From the NCBI RefSeq assembly GCF_020804225.1, contig NZ_WJBI01000001.1:112942-176941 (forward strand): a stretch of DNA of 64,000 nt. Reading direction: 5' to 3'. Source of the stretch: Methanosarcina sp. DH2 (lineage in GTDB: Archaea; Halobacteriota; Methanosarcinia; Methanosarcinales; Methanosarcinaceae). A program made the translations under genes and the position numbers. Position 1 is the first letter of the stretch. Every line of letters begins with the position of its first letter. The notes below the pieces were generated by a model, which worked only from the letters and a program-made list of their open reading frames with translations, did not search any database and was not told where the DNA came from. Below are positions 26,794 through 36,987 of the stretch, piece by piece.

Positions 26794-27807
26794 ATGGAGT
26801 ATCCTTTTGTTTCAGTTGTAGCAGGTATTCGTAACGAAGAAAAATTCATTGAAGAATGCATTGAGTCTCTCCTTCGCCTGGATTACCCTGAAGAGTCTTA
26901 TGAGATTATTATCGTCGACGGGATGTCCACTGATAAAACCCGGGACCTCGTACAGAAGTATCCTGTCAGGCTCATTCTTAATGAAAAAAAGAATGTTGCG
27001 GCAGCAAGAAATCTTGGTGTGGAACACTCCCATGGGGATTTCGTCGCATTCACTGACGGGGACTGCAAGGTGGATCCCCTTTGGTTAAAAACTCTTGTCA
27101 ATGAAATGAAAAACGCCCCTGATGATGTAGCATGCGTCGGTGGGCCGAACTTAATATTTGATACTGATCCTGTTTTTGGCAGGGTAGTAGGGCATGCCCA
27201 GGAAACGTTTCTGGGTTCTGGAGGCTCTGCTCAGTCTAATAATTCCACAAGGAAACATTATGTCGGCTCCCTTCCTAACTGCAACGCGATGTATAAAAAA
27301 AACATCATTAAGGAAGCAGGGTATTTTGACGAGCGGTTTGTAGTAGGCCAGGACGGAGACCTTAATTACAGAATAAACAAAATAGGTTACAAATTCCTGT
27401 ATATTCCGGAAGCAAAAGTGCTTCACCACAGAAGGGGGACCCTCAAGTCTTTTTCCGTACGAATGTTCAAGTATGGTATGTGGATGGCTGAGCTTTTTAA
27501 AAAGCACGGTGAATTCGTCCGCTGGTATGCTTTTTTACCCTCGATTGCAATAGTATTTGCAGTCTTTTCGCTTATTGTCTCTCCTGTATATCCAGCGCCG
27601 ATATTAGTTCTGCTAGCACTGACGACCTTATATTTCATTCTGGTCTTTGTTACCTCGATTCAGGTAATATATAAAATGAAATCAAAGTATGGCCTTTTTG
27701 CTCTTCTTGTGATCCCCGTGCAGCACGTTACTTATGGACTGGGTTTTTTGTACAGCTTTGCAAATTCCCTTTTCCTTTCGAAAGACAAATCTATTTCGGA
27801 TGTTTAA
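26794..27807 (+). CDS. GT2 glycosyltransferase, ExoM/WcaA-like
   Basis: This 337-residue enzyme begins SVVAGIRNEEKFIEECI. Acidic motifs IIVDGMSTDKT and FTDGDCKVDP bind the nucleotide sugar and metal, and FDERFVVGQDGDLNYRI is the acceptor-side ED-like motif. Two C-terminal membrane segments (about 240-300) anchor it. It would add a sugar to a lipid-linked chain on the cytoplasmic face. GGGGTCA provides a ribosome site. It lies in an operon with the preceding GT2. Confidence 0.88.
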   Translation: MEYPFVSVVAGIRNEEKFIEECIESLLRLDYPEESYEIIIVDGMSTDKTRDLVQKYPVRLILNEKKNVAAARNLGVEHSHGDFVAFTDGDCKVDPLWLKTLVNEMKNAPDDVACVGGPNLIFDTDPVFGRVVGHAQETFLGSGGSAQSNNSTRKHYVGSLPNCNAMYKKNIIKEAGYFDERFVVGQDGDLNYRINKIGYKFLYIPEAKVLHHRRGTLKSFSVRMFKYGMWMAELFKKHGEFVRWYAFLPSIAIVFAVFSLIVSPVYPAPILVLLALTTLYFILVFVTSIQVIYKMKSKYGLFALLVIPVQHVTYGLGFLYSFANSLFLSKDKSISDV

Positions 27808-28135
27808 TGTTTAAGAATTCTTCCGGTTACGTGAGCACAGTTTTCCGGTGGCATTTTTCCTATAATATTTCCCTCTAATATTTCCCTCTAATATTTCTCT
27901 ATGATGCAAATGTAATAATTGGCTGGATAAATTAAACCTGGTCTGAAGTACATCGGAGCAAAAAATTCTTAACCAATATAGACCTCACTGTAAATCCTAT
28001 TGGTTTCGAACAAAAAATCCGAATCTTTGTTTCAGGTTCGATCCTGAATGCCTGTTCGGATTATCTGAATTCTTTATTTCAAACTCAACACATGAAGTTA
28101 TGATCGCTTAAGGTATGGATTAAGATGGAGATAGT
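27808..28135. other. Intergenic region with short repeats
   Basis: No gene. TAATATTTCCCTC units repeat three times near 27860-27900, and TTCGGAT/ATCCGAA copies occur near 28015-28065. A promoter for the following membrane protein is likely but no clear TATA box stands out. Confidence 0.45.
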
Positions 28136-30157
28136 ATGTTCGGATTGAGTGAAGAGACGGGACTCAAACACGTGGATAATAACCGTTTAATGAAGGTAAT
28201 TTCCTTCCTGTTCCCATTAGCAATAATTTTCGCAGTTACATTCACTTTCGTATGGATGTTTGCAACCGGAAAGCCAGGTTATGTACTCCGTGGATTGTTT
28301 ACTGGAATTCCTGCAATACTTTCCTGTCTTTTTATATTATACATTTACAGAAAAGATGTCAGTCTGCATGATATAGACAGCTTTCCTTCGATAAATATAA
28401 AGTCCCTTACCTACGTGTTCAGTATATTTTATATTGGCTCAATAGTTGTGCTTCTGCTATCTCAGGGAGAGAGACCCTGGTACTATTTCATATTCATTCT
28501 GGTAATGTACCTCTCGGTTTTTCTGCAAATTTTCTCTAAAGAGGTAAAGCCGTCTCTTGTCCTTCTGGAATCTTTTTTGATCATGGTAAACCTTACCTAC
28601 AGCGTTACCTTCAATTATGATTTCTACTTCGGGACCACTGACATTCTTCCTCACATTTTTCTTTCGGAATTCACTGCAGTATCAGGACAGACCATTTCCA
28701 CTTCCTTAAGTGACTATGCATTTTTCCCCCTGTATCACATACTCGTTGCCGAGACCTCAGTAATTTTGAACATCAGTGCCAAATCCTCACTTTTCCTGAT
28801 AACAGCACCGATTTATGCAGTAGTAGTAATTTTCCTCTACTATCTTTTTAATCACATCACACACAACAGACAAATCTCCCTGCTCTCCTGCCTGCTTTAC
28901 TCCGCAAGCTATATTGTACTATATTACGGCGCAAACGTGATTACACGCACAATGTCATTCGTAGCGTTTATTATACTGCTATACCTGGTCTACAGTGTCA
29001 ACTTTAAAGAGGATAAATTTTCTTTTAAAACTCTTTCAGTAATAGTTCTGATTTTTTTGACTCTGGTACATAACGTTTCCATACTCCAGTTCGTTTTACT
29101 GCTCGTTATCCTCTTTGCTTCGGAGTATCTAATAAAGGCTGGCGACTATCTAAGTAAGCCTTTCTTTTTACTATTAAACGTCACTTATACTGCTTACTGG
29201 TTCTTTGTAGCTTATCTGTTCATGCAGAGAAGCCTGACTCCCCGTTTACAGAGCCATTTCTGGGACTCTGTAGTTTTAACTGCCGGAGGCTCCGATGTAC
29301 TTGAGGAAAGCTTTATCGGTCTGGTGGGGCTTCTGGATAAATCAGTCTTCTTATTTTTTGCCCTTATTGGAATAGGCTTTCTTCTAAAAAACTACAGGAA
29401 AAATTATGCTGCGGTTTTTGGGTTATTTGCTCTCTTGACACTTATTTTTTATATCCCAAATCCCCTCAACACTATCTGGCAGTTTAAGGTTTTGTTTAGA
29501 GTCGACAGGTTTATGCTTTTCGTCAGCCCCTTTATGGCTTTCGTAATGGGATATGGAATTTATGTATTCTGGAACTATATGGATAAATATAGCCCTAAAA
29601 AGTTCAATACAGTGTTCTTTGTGTTCGTGCTGTTCTCCATTTTTGTTTTCATTTCTTCAGTCTTCAGCATTTCGGACGCGGATATGCTTGGCCAGAGTTC
29701 AAAGCATGAATATTTCACTGCTAATGAACTGAGTGGTTTCGAACATGTTTATAAGTACATTCCTGAGGGTTCTGCCGTTTATTCCGATTACTATACTACA
29801 AGGTACTTTTATCTCCCCTCGATTCCTGAGGACTCTTCGGGCATGAACATCTCAATTTACGACAACTACCGGATAGATAATGTAAGCGAATTATCCAGCT
29901 ACAGAGGCTATGTAGTATTCAGGACTCACGAGTTTCTCAGGAGCGGTTTATACTTTGGCAGCGATGAAAGCAGCACTAAAGAAACTACCAATTACTTTTA
30001 CAGGAATACTCCTGCAAACGTAATTGATCTTGAGACCAATCTTACTAAAGCAAATAAAATATATTCAAACCCGGCAACGGACATTTTTGCTCCCGGGCCG
30101 GCATTAAGCAAACCTCTCAGAAACTCTAACCTTAACAACACTCTTATAGGCATTTAA
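28136..30157 (+). CDS. GT-C/Wzy-like multi-pass membrane protein (1 of 2)
   Basis: This 673-residue protein has about 12-13 membrane segments and a C-terminal outside domain of about 160 residues. A first-loop motif TTDILPH followed by FFPLYHIL resembles the Asp/His arrangement of GT-C enzymes, and the paralogue at 51321-53258 has YDAYFHAG and YYPLAHIF at the same place. It would transfer or polymerise sugars from a lipid donor on the outer face. It could be a polymerase, a ligase or an oligosaccharyltransferase-like enzyme. GGAGATAGT precedes ATG. Confidence 0.7.
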   Translation: MFGLSEETGLKHVDNNRLMKVISFLFPLAIIFAVTFTFVWMFATGKPGYVLRGLFTGIPAILSCLFILYIYRKDVSLHDIDSFPSINIKSLTYVFSIFYIGSIVVLLLSQGERPWYYFIFILVMYLSVFLQIFSKEVKPSLVLLESFLIMVNLTYSVTFNYDFYFGTTDILPHIFLSEFTAVSGQTISTSLSDYAFFPLYHILVAETSVILNISAKSSLFLITAPIYAVVVIFLYYLFNHITHNRQISLLSCLLYSASYIVLYYGANVITRTMSFVAFIILLYLVYSVNFKEDKFSFKTLSVIVLIFLTLVHNVSILQFVLLLVILFASEYLIKAGDYLSKPFFLLLNVTYTAYWFFVAYLFMQRSLTPRLQSHFWDSVVLTAGGSDVLEESFIGLVGLLDKSVFLFFALIGIGFLLKNYRKNYAAVFGLFALLTLIFYIPNPLNTIWQFKVLFRVDRFMLFVSPFMAFVMGYGIYVFWNYMDKYSPKKFNTVFFVFVLFSIFVFISSVFSISDADMLGQSSKHEYFTANELSGFEHVYKYIPEGSAVYSDYYTTRYFYLPSIPEDSSGMNISIYDNYRIDNVSELSSYRGYVVFRTHEFLRSGLYFGSDESSTKETTNYFYRNTPANVIDLETNLTKANKIYSNPATDIFAPGPALSKPLRNSNLNNTLIGI

Positions 30158-30283
30158 ACGCCTGTACTTTCTAATTTTTATGGAAAACAAGAAAGCTCTA
30201 AACTATCTTAAAAACCTATCAAAAACCTCTCTAAGATCGTAAAAGCAATCTGAGATCTTCGGGTGATCAAGCTAAAATAGCTA

Positions 30284-30339
30284 GGCGTAATATCCGGGGC
30301 GCAATATCCGGGGCGCAATATCCGGGGCGCAATATCCGG
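30284..30339. repeat. 14-base tandem repeat, four units
   Basis: Four units of GGCGYAATATCCGG run head to tail between the convergent ends of the GT-C and GT4 genes. The unit resembles the CGCAATTCGGG part of the repeat block near 8950-9010. Confidence 0.8.
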
Positions 30340-30414
30340 GCGTAATTCAGGCGGATTAGAGAGAATAAATGGGTCAAATAGTATAGGTTGGTCAAAAAAG
30401 CATCAGAGTCTTTC

Positions 30415-30486
30415 TTAGCTGTAAAAAGGAAATTAGCTGTAAAAAGGAAATTAGCTGTAAAAAGGAAATTAGCTGTAAAAAGGAAA
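30415..30486. repeat. 18-base tandem repeat, four perfect units
   Basis: TTAGCTGTAAAAAGGAAA occurs four times without change, ending about 40 bases before the 3' end of the minus-strand GT4 gene. A plus-strand frame through it (30388-30717) encodes only repeated VKRKLA and antisense sequence and is rejected. Confidence 0.9.
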
Positions 30487-30524
30487 AAAGTCTGGAGTAA
30501 AGCAGAATTTATCCTTTTTCCGGT

Positions 30525-31730
30525 TCACTTTGAGGAATTCGATAAAAGTCCTGAGTATATATCTACAGTCTTCTTTGCATGGGCTTCCCATGTAAGCCCC
30601 CTCTGGATTATGCTTTTGCGCCCGAACTTTCCCATCCTCTCCCTTCTACTTTCATCTTCAAGAAGCTTATTTATCTTCTCTGACAGTTCAGCAGGATCTT
30701 TTACAGGAACCAGATAGCCTGTTTCGCCCTCAACCATCAGCTCCGGAATCCCGCCAACATCACTTGCCACAACAGGTACTTCGCAGGAAAGAGCTTCAAG
30801 CACGACGTTTGGCCTCCCTTCTGAGAGAGAAGGCAGTACCAGCATATCTGATGCTGAAATCCAGAGGGGGATGTCTTCGTGGTTTACAGGTCCGGTGAAT
30901 TTGATAGAGCCGGCAATTTTGAGTTCTTCTGCCCTTTTCTCCAGGCTCTTTCTAAGTCCGTCGTCCCTGCCTACCATATAGAGATCCGTGTCCGTATCCA
31001 CAAAATTTTTTGCAGCTTCTACAAGGTAATCCACGCCTTTTATTTTTCTCAGGGCCCCTATGAACAGGACAATCTTTTTTTCCTGAGGCAAGTTTAGAAT
31101 GCTTCTTGCATGTTCTTTTCCTGCAGGCTTGAATATCTCCGTATCAACGCCATTGGAGACCACATGTACCTTACTTTCATCTATCCCGAGATTAACTATG
31201 TGAACCTTGAGGTCTTCACTAACAGAAAGGATTTTATCGGCAAAATTCATGGCTTCTATAATCTGCCTTGAAGTATAGGATCCTTCATAAGCAACCTTTC
31301 TTTCTATCGTGCCAAGAGCACTTATCACCAGAGGAACTTTCCATTTCTTTGCAAGCCCCATCATCCCGTATCCATCAGGGTATGAAAAATGTGCATGAAT
31401 CAGGTCCGGTTCCGGCTTTATATTTTTTATGGCGTAGGCGGAAACGAAACGAGCATATGAAATGCCGCTTATAGGATAGAAATACTTTTTGGGAATAGCA
31501 TAAAGGTAACGCGGATAATGCAGGTCGTATTTTTCTGTGTGCTCAATCCTGGGCAATTTAGAGAAATTATGGTATGGAAATGCAGAAAAAGGAAGCACGA
31601 AAGCTTTTGGAGAAATAACTGTTACGTCCACTCCCTGGTCTGCAATTGAATCTATGCTCTGCTTTATAAACGTTCCAAGTTGAGGGTAATACCTGTTAGG
31701 AAACTCCTGACATACTTCCAGTGCTTTCAT
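30525..31730 (-). CDS. GT4 glycosyltransferase (1 of 3)
   Basis: This 401-residue enzyme of the GT-B fold has an N-terminal half with PQLGTFIKQSI and a DLIHAHFSYPDG motif. The C-terminal half has SNGVDTEIF, LFIGALRKIKG and the EGRPNVVLE E-x7-E motif that binds the donor. It is soluble or peripheral. ATG 31730 (MKALEV) is chosen over the frame start at 31772 because AAAGGAAAAAATT precedes it and relatives begin there. The donor sugar is unknown. It faces away from 31931-33115, so the two share a promoter region. Confidence 0.88.
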   Translation of the reverse strand: MKALEVCQEFPNRYYPQLGTFIKQSIDSIADQGVDVTVISPKAFVLPFSAFPYHNFSKLPRIEHTEKYDLHYPRYLYAIPKKYFYPISGISYARFVSAYAIKNIKPEPDLIHAHFSYPDGYGMMGLAKKWKVPLVISALGTIERKVAYEGSYTSRQIIEAMNFADKILSVSEDLKVHIVNLGIDESKVHVVSNGVDTEIFKPAGKEHARSILNLPQEKKIVLFIGALRKIKGVDYLVEAAKNFVDTDTDLYMVGRDDGLRKSLEKRAEELKIAGSIKFTGPVNHEDIPLWISASDMLVLPSLSEGRPNVVLEALSCEVPVVASDVGGIPELMVEGETGYLVPVKDPAELSEKINKLLEDESRRERMGKFGRKSIIQRGLTWEAHAKKTVDIYSGLLSNSSK

Positions 31731-31930
31731 AATTTTTTCCTTTTTCGATTCGGATGCCTCACAAGCACACAAAGGAGATAATTTCTCCTATAAATATTTC
31801 TCTGTAAAATGCATAAATTTGTTTTCCTGTACTTAAATCCCGAACTGACTCTTCCAGACCTGTGGAAATTAATACATGAAAAGATGGGATAAACTAATTA
31901 ACTACTTTTACTATTCAGGTAACGGCAATC

Positions 31931-33115
31931 ATGTTTAAAAAAGTAAGTAATATTTTCCTGGTCTATTATAGCTTTTTCAGTACAAAATCAGGTTCGAATA
32001 TACACATACTCGAACTTTTAAGAAATCTGAAAAAATACACGGATGTAGTTTTGTTCGCTCCAGGTCAAAAAGGTGTAGAGCACGGCTTCTCCGGAATAAA
32101 GTATGTGCCTGTGATAGATAATAAGTATCTTGTACAGCCTTTTTATGAGTTTATGCTATCCTTTTATCTGCTTTACTCATGCATAACAAACAGGCCGGAT
32201 GTACTTTATCTCCGCCAGAACTCTTTTCCGTTCTTCCCCATTGCTCTGTGCAAGCTTTTAAAGATTCCCACGATAGTAGAGGTTAACGGACTGGTTATGG
32301 ATGAACTCAAGGTAAGCCCGGACTCAAAGTCCTTTGCATACAGGGTTTTTTCCTGTCTGGCACTCCGTTCTGAGAGATTTAATTACAGGCACTGTGACAG
32401 GATAGTTTCCGTGACTGATAAGCTAAAAGCCGAACTTGTGAGATTATACTCGGTGCCTGCAGAAAAAGTTCTTGTAATTAACAACGGAGCAAATACCGAG
32501 ATTTTCAAGCCCATGGACCAGAAGAATTCAAGGGACTGTCTCGGGCTTGATGGTTCGAAAAAGTATGTATGCTTTGTAGGGCACCTTGCAGCCTGGCAAG
32601 GTGTTGAGTTTCTTATCTATTCCTCTCCCCTTATTCTGGAAAAATGCCCTGATGTTCGCTTCCTTGTAGTGGGGGACGGGGTAATGAGGGACAAACTGCT
32701 GGAAATTGCCTCAGAGATGGGGCTCTCGGACAAATTTACTTTCACTGGAAGAGTTCCTTATGAGGACGTTCCTTTATATATTAATGCAGCTGATATCTGC
32801 GTTGCTCCCTTTATAAAGGAAAGAAATTCAAAAATAGGGCTCTCTGCACTGAAAACATACGAATATCTTGCATGCGGAAAACCTATTGTAGCGAGCAGTA
32901 TATCAGGCGTTAAGGATCTGATCGATCTTTCCGGAGGTGGAATTTCAGTAACTCCTGAGGACCCCGGAGAACTCGCTAATGCTGTGGTAAAGCTAATTTC
33001 CGATCAAAAGACAAGGAGCATGATGGGAGAGCAGGGCCGTAAATATGTAGTTGAGAATCACAGCTGGGATGGAGTCGCAAGAAAAATTCTAGATATATGT
33101 GACGATATTGTTTGA
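31931..33115 (+). CDS. GT4 glycosyltransferase (2 of 3)
   Basis: This 394-residue GT-B enzyme has SGSNIHILELLRNL near the start, NNGANTEIFKP, CFVGHLAAWQGVEFL, VVGDGVM and KTYEYLACGKPIVAS. It is a close relative of 47116-48330 (CFVGNLAPWQGVEYL). Most likely it adds a hexose or N-acetylhexosamine to the growing chain. The last codons (DDIV) lie inside the first unit of a 22-base tandem repeat that extends past the stop. Confidence 0.88.
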   Translation: MFKKVSNIFLVYYSFFSTKSGSNIHILELLRNLKKYTDVVLFAPGQKGVEHGFSGIKYVPVIDNKYLVQPFYEFMLSFYLLYSCITNRPDVLYLRQNSFPFFPIALCKLLKIPTIVEVNGLVMDELKVSPDSKSFAYRVFSCLALRSERFNYRHCDRIVSVTDKLKAELVRLYSVPAEKVLVINNGANTEIFKPMDQKNSRDCLGLDGSKKYVCFVGHLAAWQGVEFLIYSSPLILEKCPDVRFLVVGDGVMRDKLLEIASEMGLSDKFTFTGRVPYEDVPLYINAADICVAPFIKERNSKIGLSALKTYEYLACGKPIVASSISGVKDLIDLSGGGISVTPEDPGELANAVVKLISDQKTRSMMGEQGRKYVVENHSWDGVARKILDICDDIV

Positions 33116-33190
33116 TAGTGCTTTTGATATTGTTTGATAGTGCTTTTGATATTGTTTGATAGTGCTTTTGATATTGTTTGATAGCGCTTT
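33104..33190. repeat. 22-base tandem repeat spanning a gene end
   Basis: There are three perfect units of GATATTGTTTGATAGTGCTTTT plus a fourth nearly complete one. The first unit contains the last codons and stop of the GT4 gene, so the array has grown outward from the coding end. Confidence 0.9.
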
Positions 33191-34047
33191 CTGGATTTCA
33201 CAGGATTTTCCTGTGATTTCACTATATTTCACTATATAATTGATTTTTCTTCTCTATTCGTTATTTGATTCAGTCAAGATTTAGCTCTCATTCCACTATT
33301 ACTTTCTTATGGTTGTATTGCTGGTTTTTACCGGTAGTTTATTGTTTTTTTATTTTTGATTTATGGCTTCTATCATTGATTTTTCATTTCAATTTCTTAT
33401 TTATTTTTATGGCTGTTGCATCTGTTCTTCTCGCGGCAAAGAATATATGTTTGAGTTGCTTTCTCTGGACATTCTTCAAAAATTGCTCTGCCTGTAGCGC
33501 CACAAATTTTGCTAATAGGCATTCTTTTTTTTCATAACTTTTAATAATAAGTTTCTACTTGTCGATTAATCTTATATAATAAATTTAATCTGTTTATTCC
33601 ATTTGTCTATAAATCCCTAAAGAAATTTAGAAACTTCGCGCAAATACTTTTATAATATAATGAACTAATTTACAATGCCGACTATAGAAATTTAATTATG
33701 ATATTGGAACTAATTTATTTCTACTGTCAGCACGGGGGGGAATTATGTATATTGGAGATATGTTGCCTCAAAATCGAGGGTATTAATTCCAAATCCAATG
33801 TTCATCTCATCTAACAGGGTTCAATAGCCTCAGAAATGAAATTTTCCAGGGCTGATTTTAGAGTCTTAAAAATTTAGGTAGTGGATACTATTTGCAAAAT
33901 CCTGCCAGATGGTTTTGAAAACAGGATAATTAAATTTACCTTAAAATGTGGGAAAACTTAGAAATTTATTAAAAAGAAATTCTAAGCGAACTTCTACCTG
34001 ATAGACATCATAAATAATTATATTATGACCAACCCCAGGTGATAGCT
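33191..34047. other. Long AT-rich intergenic region before the large disaggregatase-like gene
   Basis: No real gene. A hydrophobic 90-codon frame (33265-33537) is compositional. A 13-codon frame (33745-33786) follows GGGGGG closely but has no known match. The promoter of the next gene probably lies near AATAATTATATTAT (about 34012-34025), though that is close to the start. Confidence 0.45.
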
Positions 34048-36987
34048 ATGTTAAAGCGAGAATTAGGAGTCCTCTTCCTTGTAGGGTGCTTTATACTTTC
34101 AAGTATTCCTGCGGCTTCATGCCGGACTCCTGCACCTATGATCTATGTTGCGGGAGATGGGAGCGGGGACTTTAACTGTGATGGAAAAGACGATCACGTA
34201 CAGATAAATCAGGCCCTTAAATTCGTGGCAGAAAATTCTGCTTATACAACTGTCCACCTCAAGGGGCCTTTTACATACGTTGTTGACGATACCCTTCTGA
34301 TTGGAAGTAATACTATTCTCGAAGGGGATTCAAATGCTGTGATCAAGCTGACCAATAGTGCAGGCTGGATTACTATGAAACCCCTTATGCAACAGATGAG
34401 CAGTTCAGGGAATAACAATATTACAATAAGAGGTTTTGAAGTTGATGTAAATCACGATGGTAATTCTGAACTTGCCAAGGGTAAAGGCTACTATAACGTG
34501 ATTTATTTCATGTACACTAGCAATGTAACAGTCAATGATATGTATATGCATGATGGACACGGTGACGGTCTCAGGATAAAATACGGTAGTAATATCCAGT
34601 TTTATAATAACACGATCTATAAACTAGGACATGACGGCCTTTTTGCAATTGAATGTACGAATGTAGAGGCCTGGAACAATACAATAACCTGCAGAACTAA
34701 CAGTGCTCTGAGGGTATGGAACACAAATAACGTGAAGTTCCATGACAACTTCATCGATTCTTTTTATCACTGGAGTGCAGGAGGTCCGGGTATTCAGGTT
34801 GAGAGATCCAAAGGTGACATGACCAATATCGAGATCTATGATAATGTAATTACAAACACCTACGGACCTGGCATCTGGCTTATCGGGACCGCTGGAGCAT
34901 ATGATAAAAGCTTATCAAGTGTATATATCCACCATAATATCTTCTATGATTCCGGTACCAATCCAAGTATCGAATGGGTTGGTGGGGTTTTAGGCAGTGG
35001 ATTCCATAATGTCCTGATTGAAAATAACGTCTTTGACGGAGTTCATAACGCGGCAGTTGTAAATATGTATTCGACTGACACCAATGCCGGACCTTCAGGA
35101 ACAGGATTCACGACCACTGTCCGTAATAACATCATGGTAAACACCGTACCGCGCACAACAAACGCTGCAGGAACAGGATACGGTGTGATTAATCGCCTTA
35201 CCAGTTCCCACACCATTGTACTGGAAAATAACTGTCTCTACAACAATACTCTGGGGAACTACAAAAATGTCAAATCTACAACAGATATCTATGTAAACCC
35301 TCTCTTTGCAGGCCAGAGTTCACATGACTATCACCTCAAATCGGTAGCTGGTCGCTGGAACGGGAATACATGGGTTACAGACAGCGTCAGTTCTCAATGT
35401 ATTGATGCAGGGTTCGCTTCTTCTGATTACTCAAATGAGCCGGAAGACAACGGAAACAGGATTAACATAGGGGCATTCGGGAATACAAAGTATGCTTCTA
35501 AATCCGGAACCCTACCAATAATTAATAATCCTCCTGTGATGAATTCCATCCCGGACGTTACTGTTGAGGCTGGCAAAAGCCTTACCTTTACAGTAAGCGC
35601 TTCGGATGTAGACGGAAACACCCTTGCATACTCTGCTTCAGGTATTCCCTCAGGTGCGGTCTTTGACAGCAAGTCAGGGATCTTCAGCTGGACTACGGCT
35701 GCCGGACAGGAAGGAACATACAGCATAACTTTTGAAGTAAGTGATGGAAAACTGAAGGATTCGGCTACAGCAAGTATAAGTGTCGTCAAGCAGGAAAGTC
35801 CTTCGCCCGTAGCGGGGAAGGTCTGCGATAACCGTCTGCGTGAAGCTTCTCCTGAGGTAGTCTATCAGGACAGCTCCTTTATTGATGTAGGTGGAATGAG
35901 CAGTGGCAAGTACAGAGATGTAGTATGGTTTGACCTGAGCGAGTACAACGTTTCTGCTGAAATTAGTAGTGCAAATCTTTCTTTCCGCTGGTATTATCCT
36001 GCAGGAAGTTCAAGGCCTCAGGACACTGTAATTGAAGTTTACAGGCCTGCTTCTACCTGGAATCCAAGTTATGTGAGCTGGAATAAAAGGGACAAAGGCA
36101 TTGCATGGAAAAATGCAGGAGGGGACTGGTACGATAAAAATGGTGTTTCTCAGGGGAGTACTCCATACGCTACAATAACCTTGAAAGGCAGTACTCTTCC
36201 TGATAACAGGTATTACGAGCTGAATGTAACCGATCTCGTTAAAGAGTACACCAGTGGAAAGTATGAAAATACCGGTTTTCTGATGAAAGCCCGTACAGAG
36301 AGCAATAACTATATTGCATTCTACAGCAGTGACTGCGGAAATGAAAGTCAGAAGCCAAAGCTCAGTGTGGCAAAAAAAACGCCTACAATGACTGTACCTT
36401 TAGTCACTGTAAATGTGACTGTTACTGGTTCAAAGAATAATCGCCTGCGCGAAGCTTCTCCTTATGCAGTCTACGAGAACTCATCCTTTATTGATGTAGG
36501 TGGAATGAGCAGTGGCAGATACAGAGATGTAATGCTGTTTAACCTGAGCGAGTACACAGGTTCTACCGATGTTAATAATGCAACCCTTTCTCTCTACTGG
36601 TATTACCCAGCAGGAGGCTCAAGACCTGAAGATACTATAATTGAAGTTTACAGACCTGCTTCCGCCTGGAACCCAAGCTATGTGAGCTGGAATAACAGGA
36701 TCAGTGGTGTTTCATGGAAGAATCCCGGAGGGGACTGGTATGACAAAAATGGCGTCTTGCAGGGAAACACTCCCTATGCTACAATGACCCTGAAAGGCAG
36801 TACTCTTCCTGATAACAGGTATTACGAGCTGAATGTAACCGATCTTGTAAAAGAGTACACCAGTGGGAAGTATGAAAATACCGGTTTTATGATAAAAGCC
36901 CGTACAGAAAGCAATAACTACATCGCTTTCTACAGCAGTGCCGGGAGCATAAGTCAGGTGCCAAAACTTCAATTAGTATACACCTGA
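34048..36987 (+). CDS. Large secreted disaggregatase-like beta-helix protein
   Basis: This 979-residue exported protein begins with a signal peptide (LGVLFLVGCFILSSIPAASC). Residues about 30-480 form a parallel beta-helix rich in NITIRG, NVEAWNNTITCRTNS and HHNIFYD rungs, with the DAGF...EPEDNG end of the disaggregatase-associated region. About 491-585 is a He_PIG/cadherin-like domain (DVTVEAGKSLTFTVSASDVDG). Two DNRLREASP disaggregatase-repeat domains follow (from about 593 and about 797). Disaggregatase of Methanosarcina mazei splits the matrix polysaccharide so cells separate. ATG 34048 follows AGGTGATA. It may bind or cut the polymer made here. Confidence 0.85.
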   Translation: MLKRELGVLFLVGCFILSSIPAASCRTPAPMIYVAGDGSGDFNCDGKDDHVQINQALKFVAENSAYTTVHLKGPFTYVVDDTLLIGSNTILEGDSNAVIKLTNSAGWITMKPLMQQMSSSGNNNITIRGFEVDVNHDGNSELAKGKGYYNVIYFMYTSNVTVNDMYMHDGHGDGLRIKYGSNIQFYNNTIYKLGHDGLFAIECTNVEAWNNTITCRTNSALRVWNTNNVKFHDNFIDSFYHWSAGGPGIQVERSKGDMTNIEIYDNVITNTYGPGIWLIGTAGAYDKSLSSVYIHHNIFYDSGTNPSIEWVGGVLGSGFHNVLIENNVFDGVHNAAVVNMYSTDTNAGPSGTGFTTTVRNNIMVNTVPRTTNAAGTGYGVINRLTSSHTIVLENNCLYNNTLGNYKNVKSTTDIYVNPLFAGQSSHDYHLKSVAGRWNGNTWVTDSVSSQCIDAGFASSDYSNEPEDNGNRINIGAFGNTKYASKSGTLPIINNPPVMNSIPDVTVEAGKSLTFTVSASDVDGNTLAYSASGIPSGAVFDSKSGIFSWTTAAGQEGTYSITFEVSDGKLKDSATASISVVKQESPSPVAGKVCDNRLREASPEVVYQDSSFIDVGGMSSGKYRDVVWFDLSEYNVSAEISSANLSFRWYYPAGSSRPQDTVIEVYRPASTWNPSYVSWNKRDKGIAWKNAGGDWYDKNGVSQGSTPYATITLKGSTLPDNRYYELNVTDLVKEYTSGKYENTGFLMKARTESNNYIAFYSSDCGNESQKPKLSVAKKTPTMTVPLVTVNVTVTGSKNNRLREASPYAVYENSSFIDVGGMSSGRYRDVMLFNLSEYTGSTDVNNATLSLYWYYPAGGSRPEDTIIEVYRPASAWNPSYVSWNNRISGVSWKNPGGDWYDKNGVLQGNTPYATMTLKGSTLPDNRYYELNVTDLVKEYTSGKYENTGFMIKARTESNNYIAFYSSAGSISQVPKLQLVYT

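Noticed and set aside
30284-30486. CRISPR-like arrays
   Set aside because: Units are directly adjacent with no spacers; they are simple tandem repeats.
30388-30717. 109-codon frame with repeated VKRKLA
   Set aside because: It is a translated 18-base tandem repeat followed by sequence antisense to the GT4 gene.
33265-33537. 90-codon very hydrophobic frame
   Set aside because: Phe/Leu/Ser content follows from T-rich DNA; there is no ribosome site or conserved pattern.
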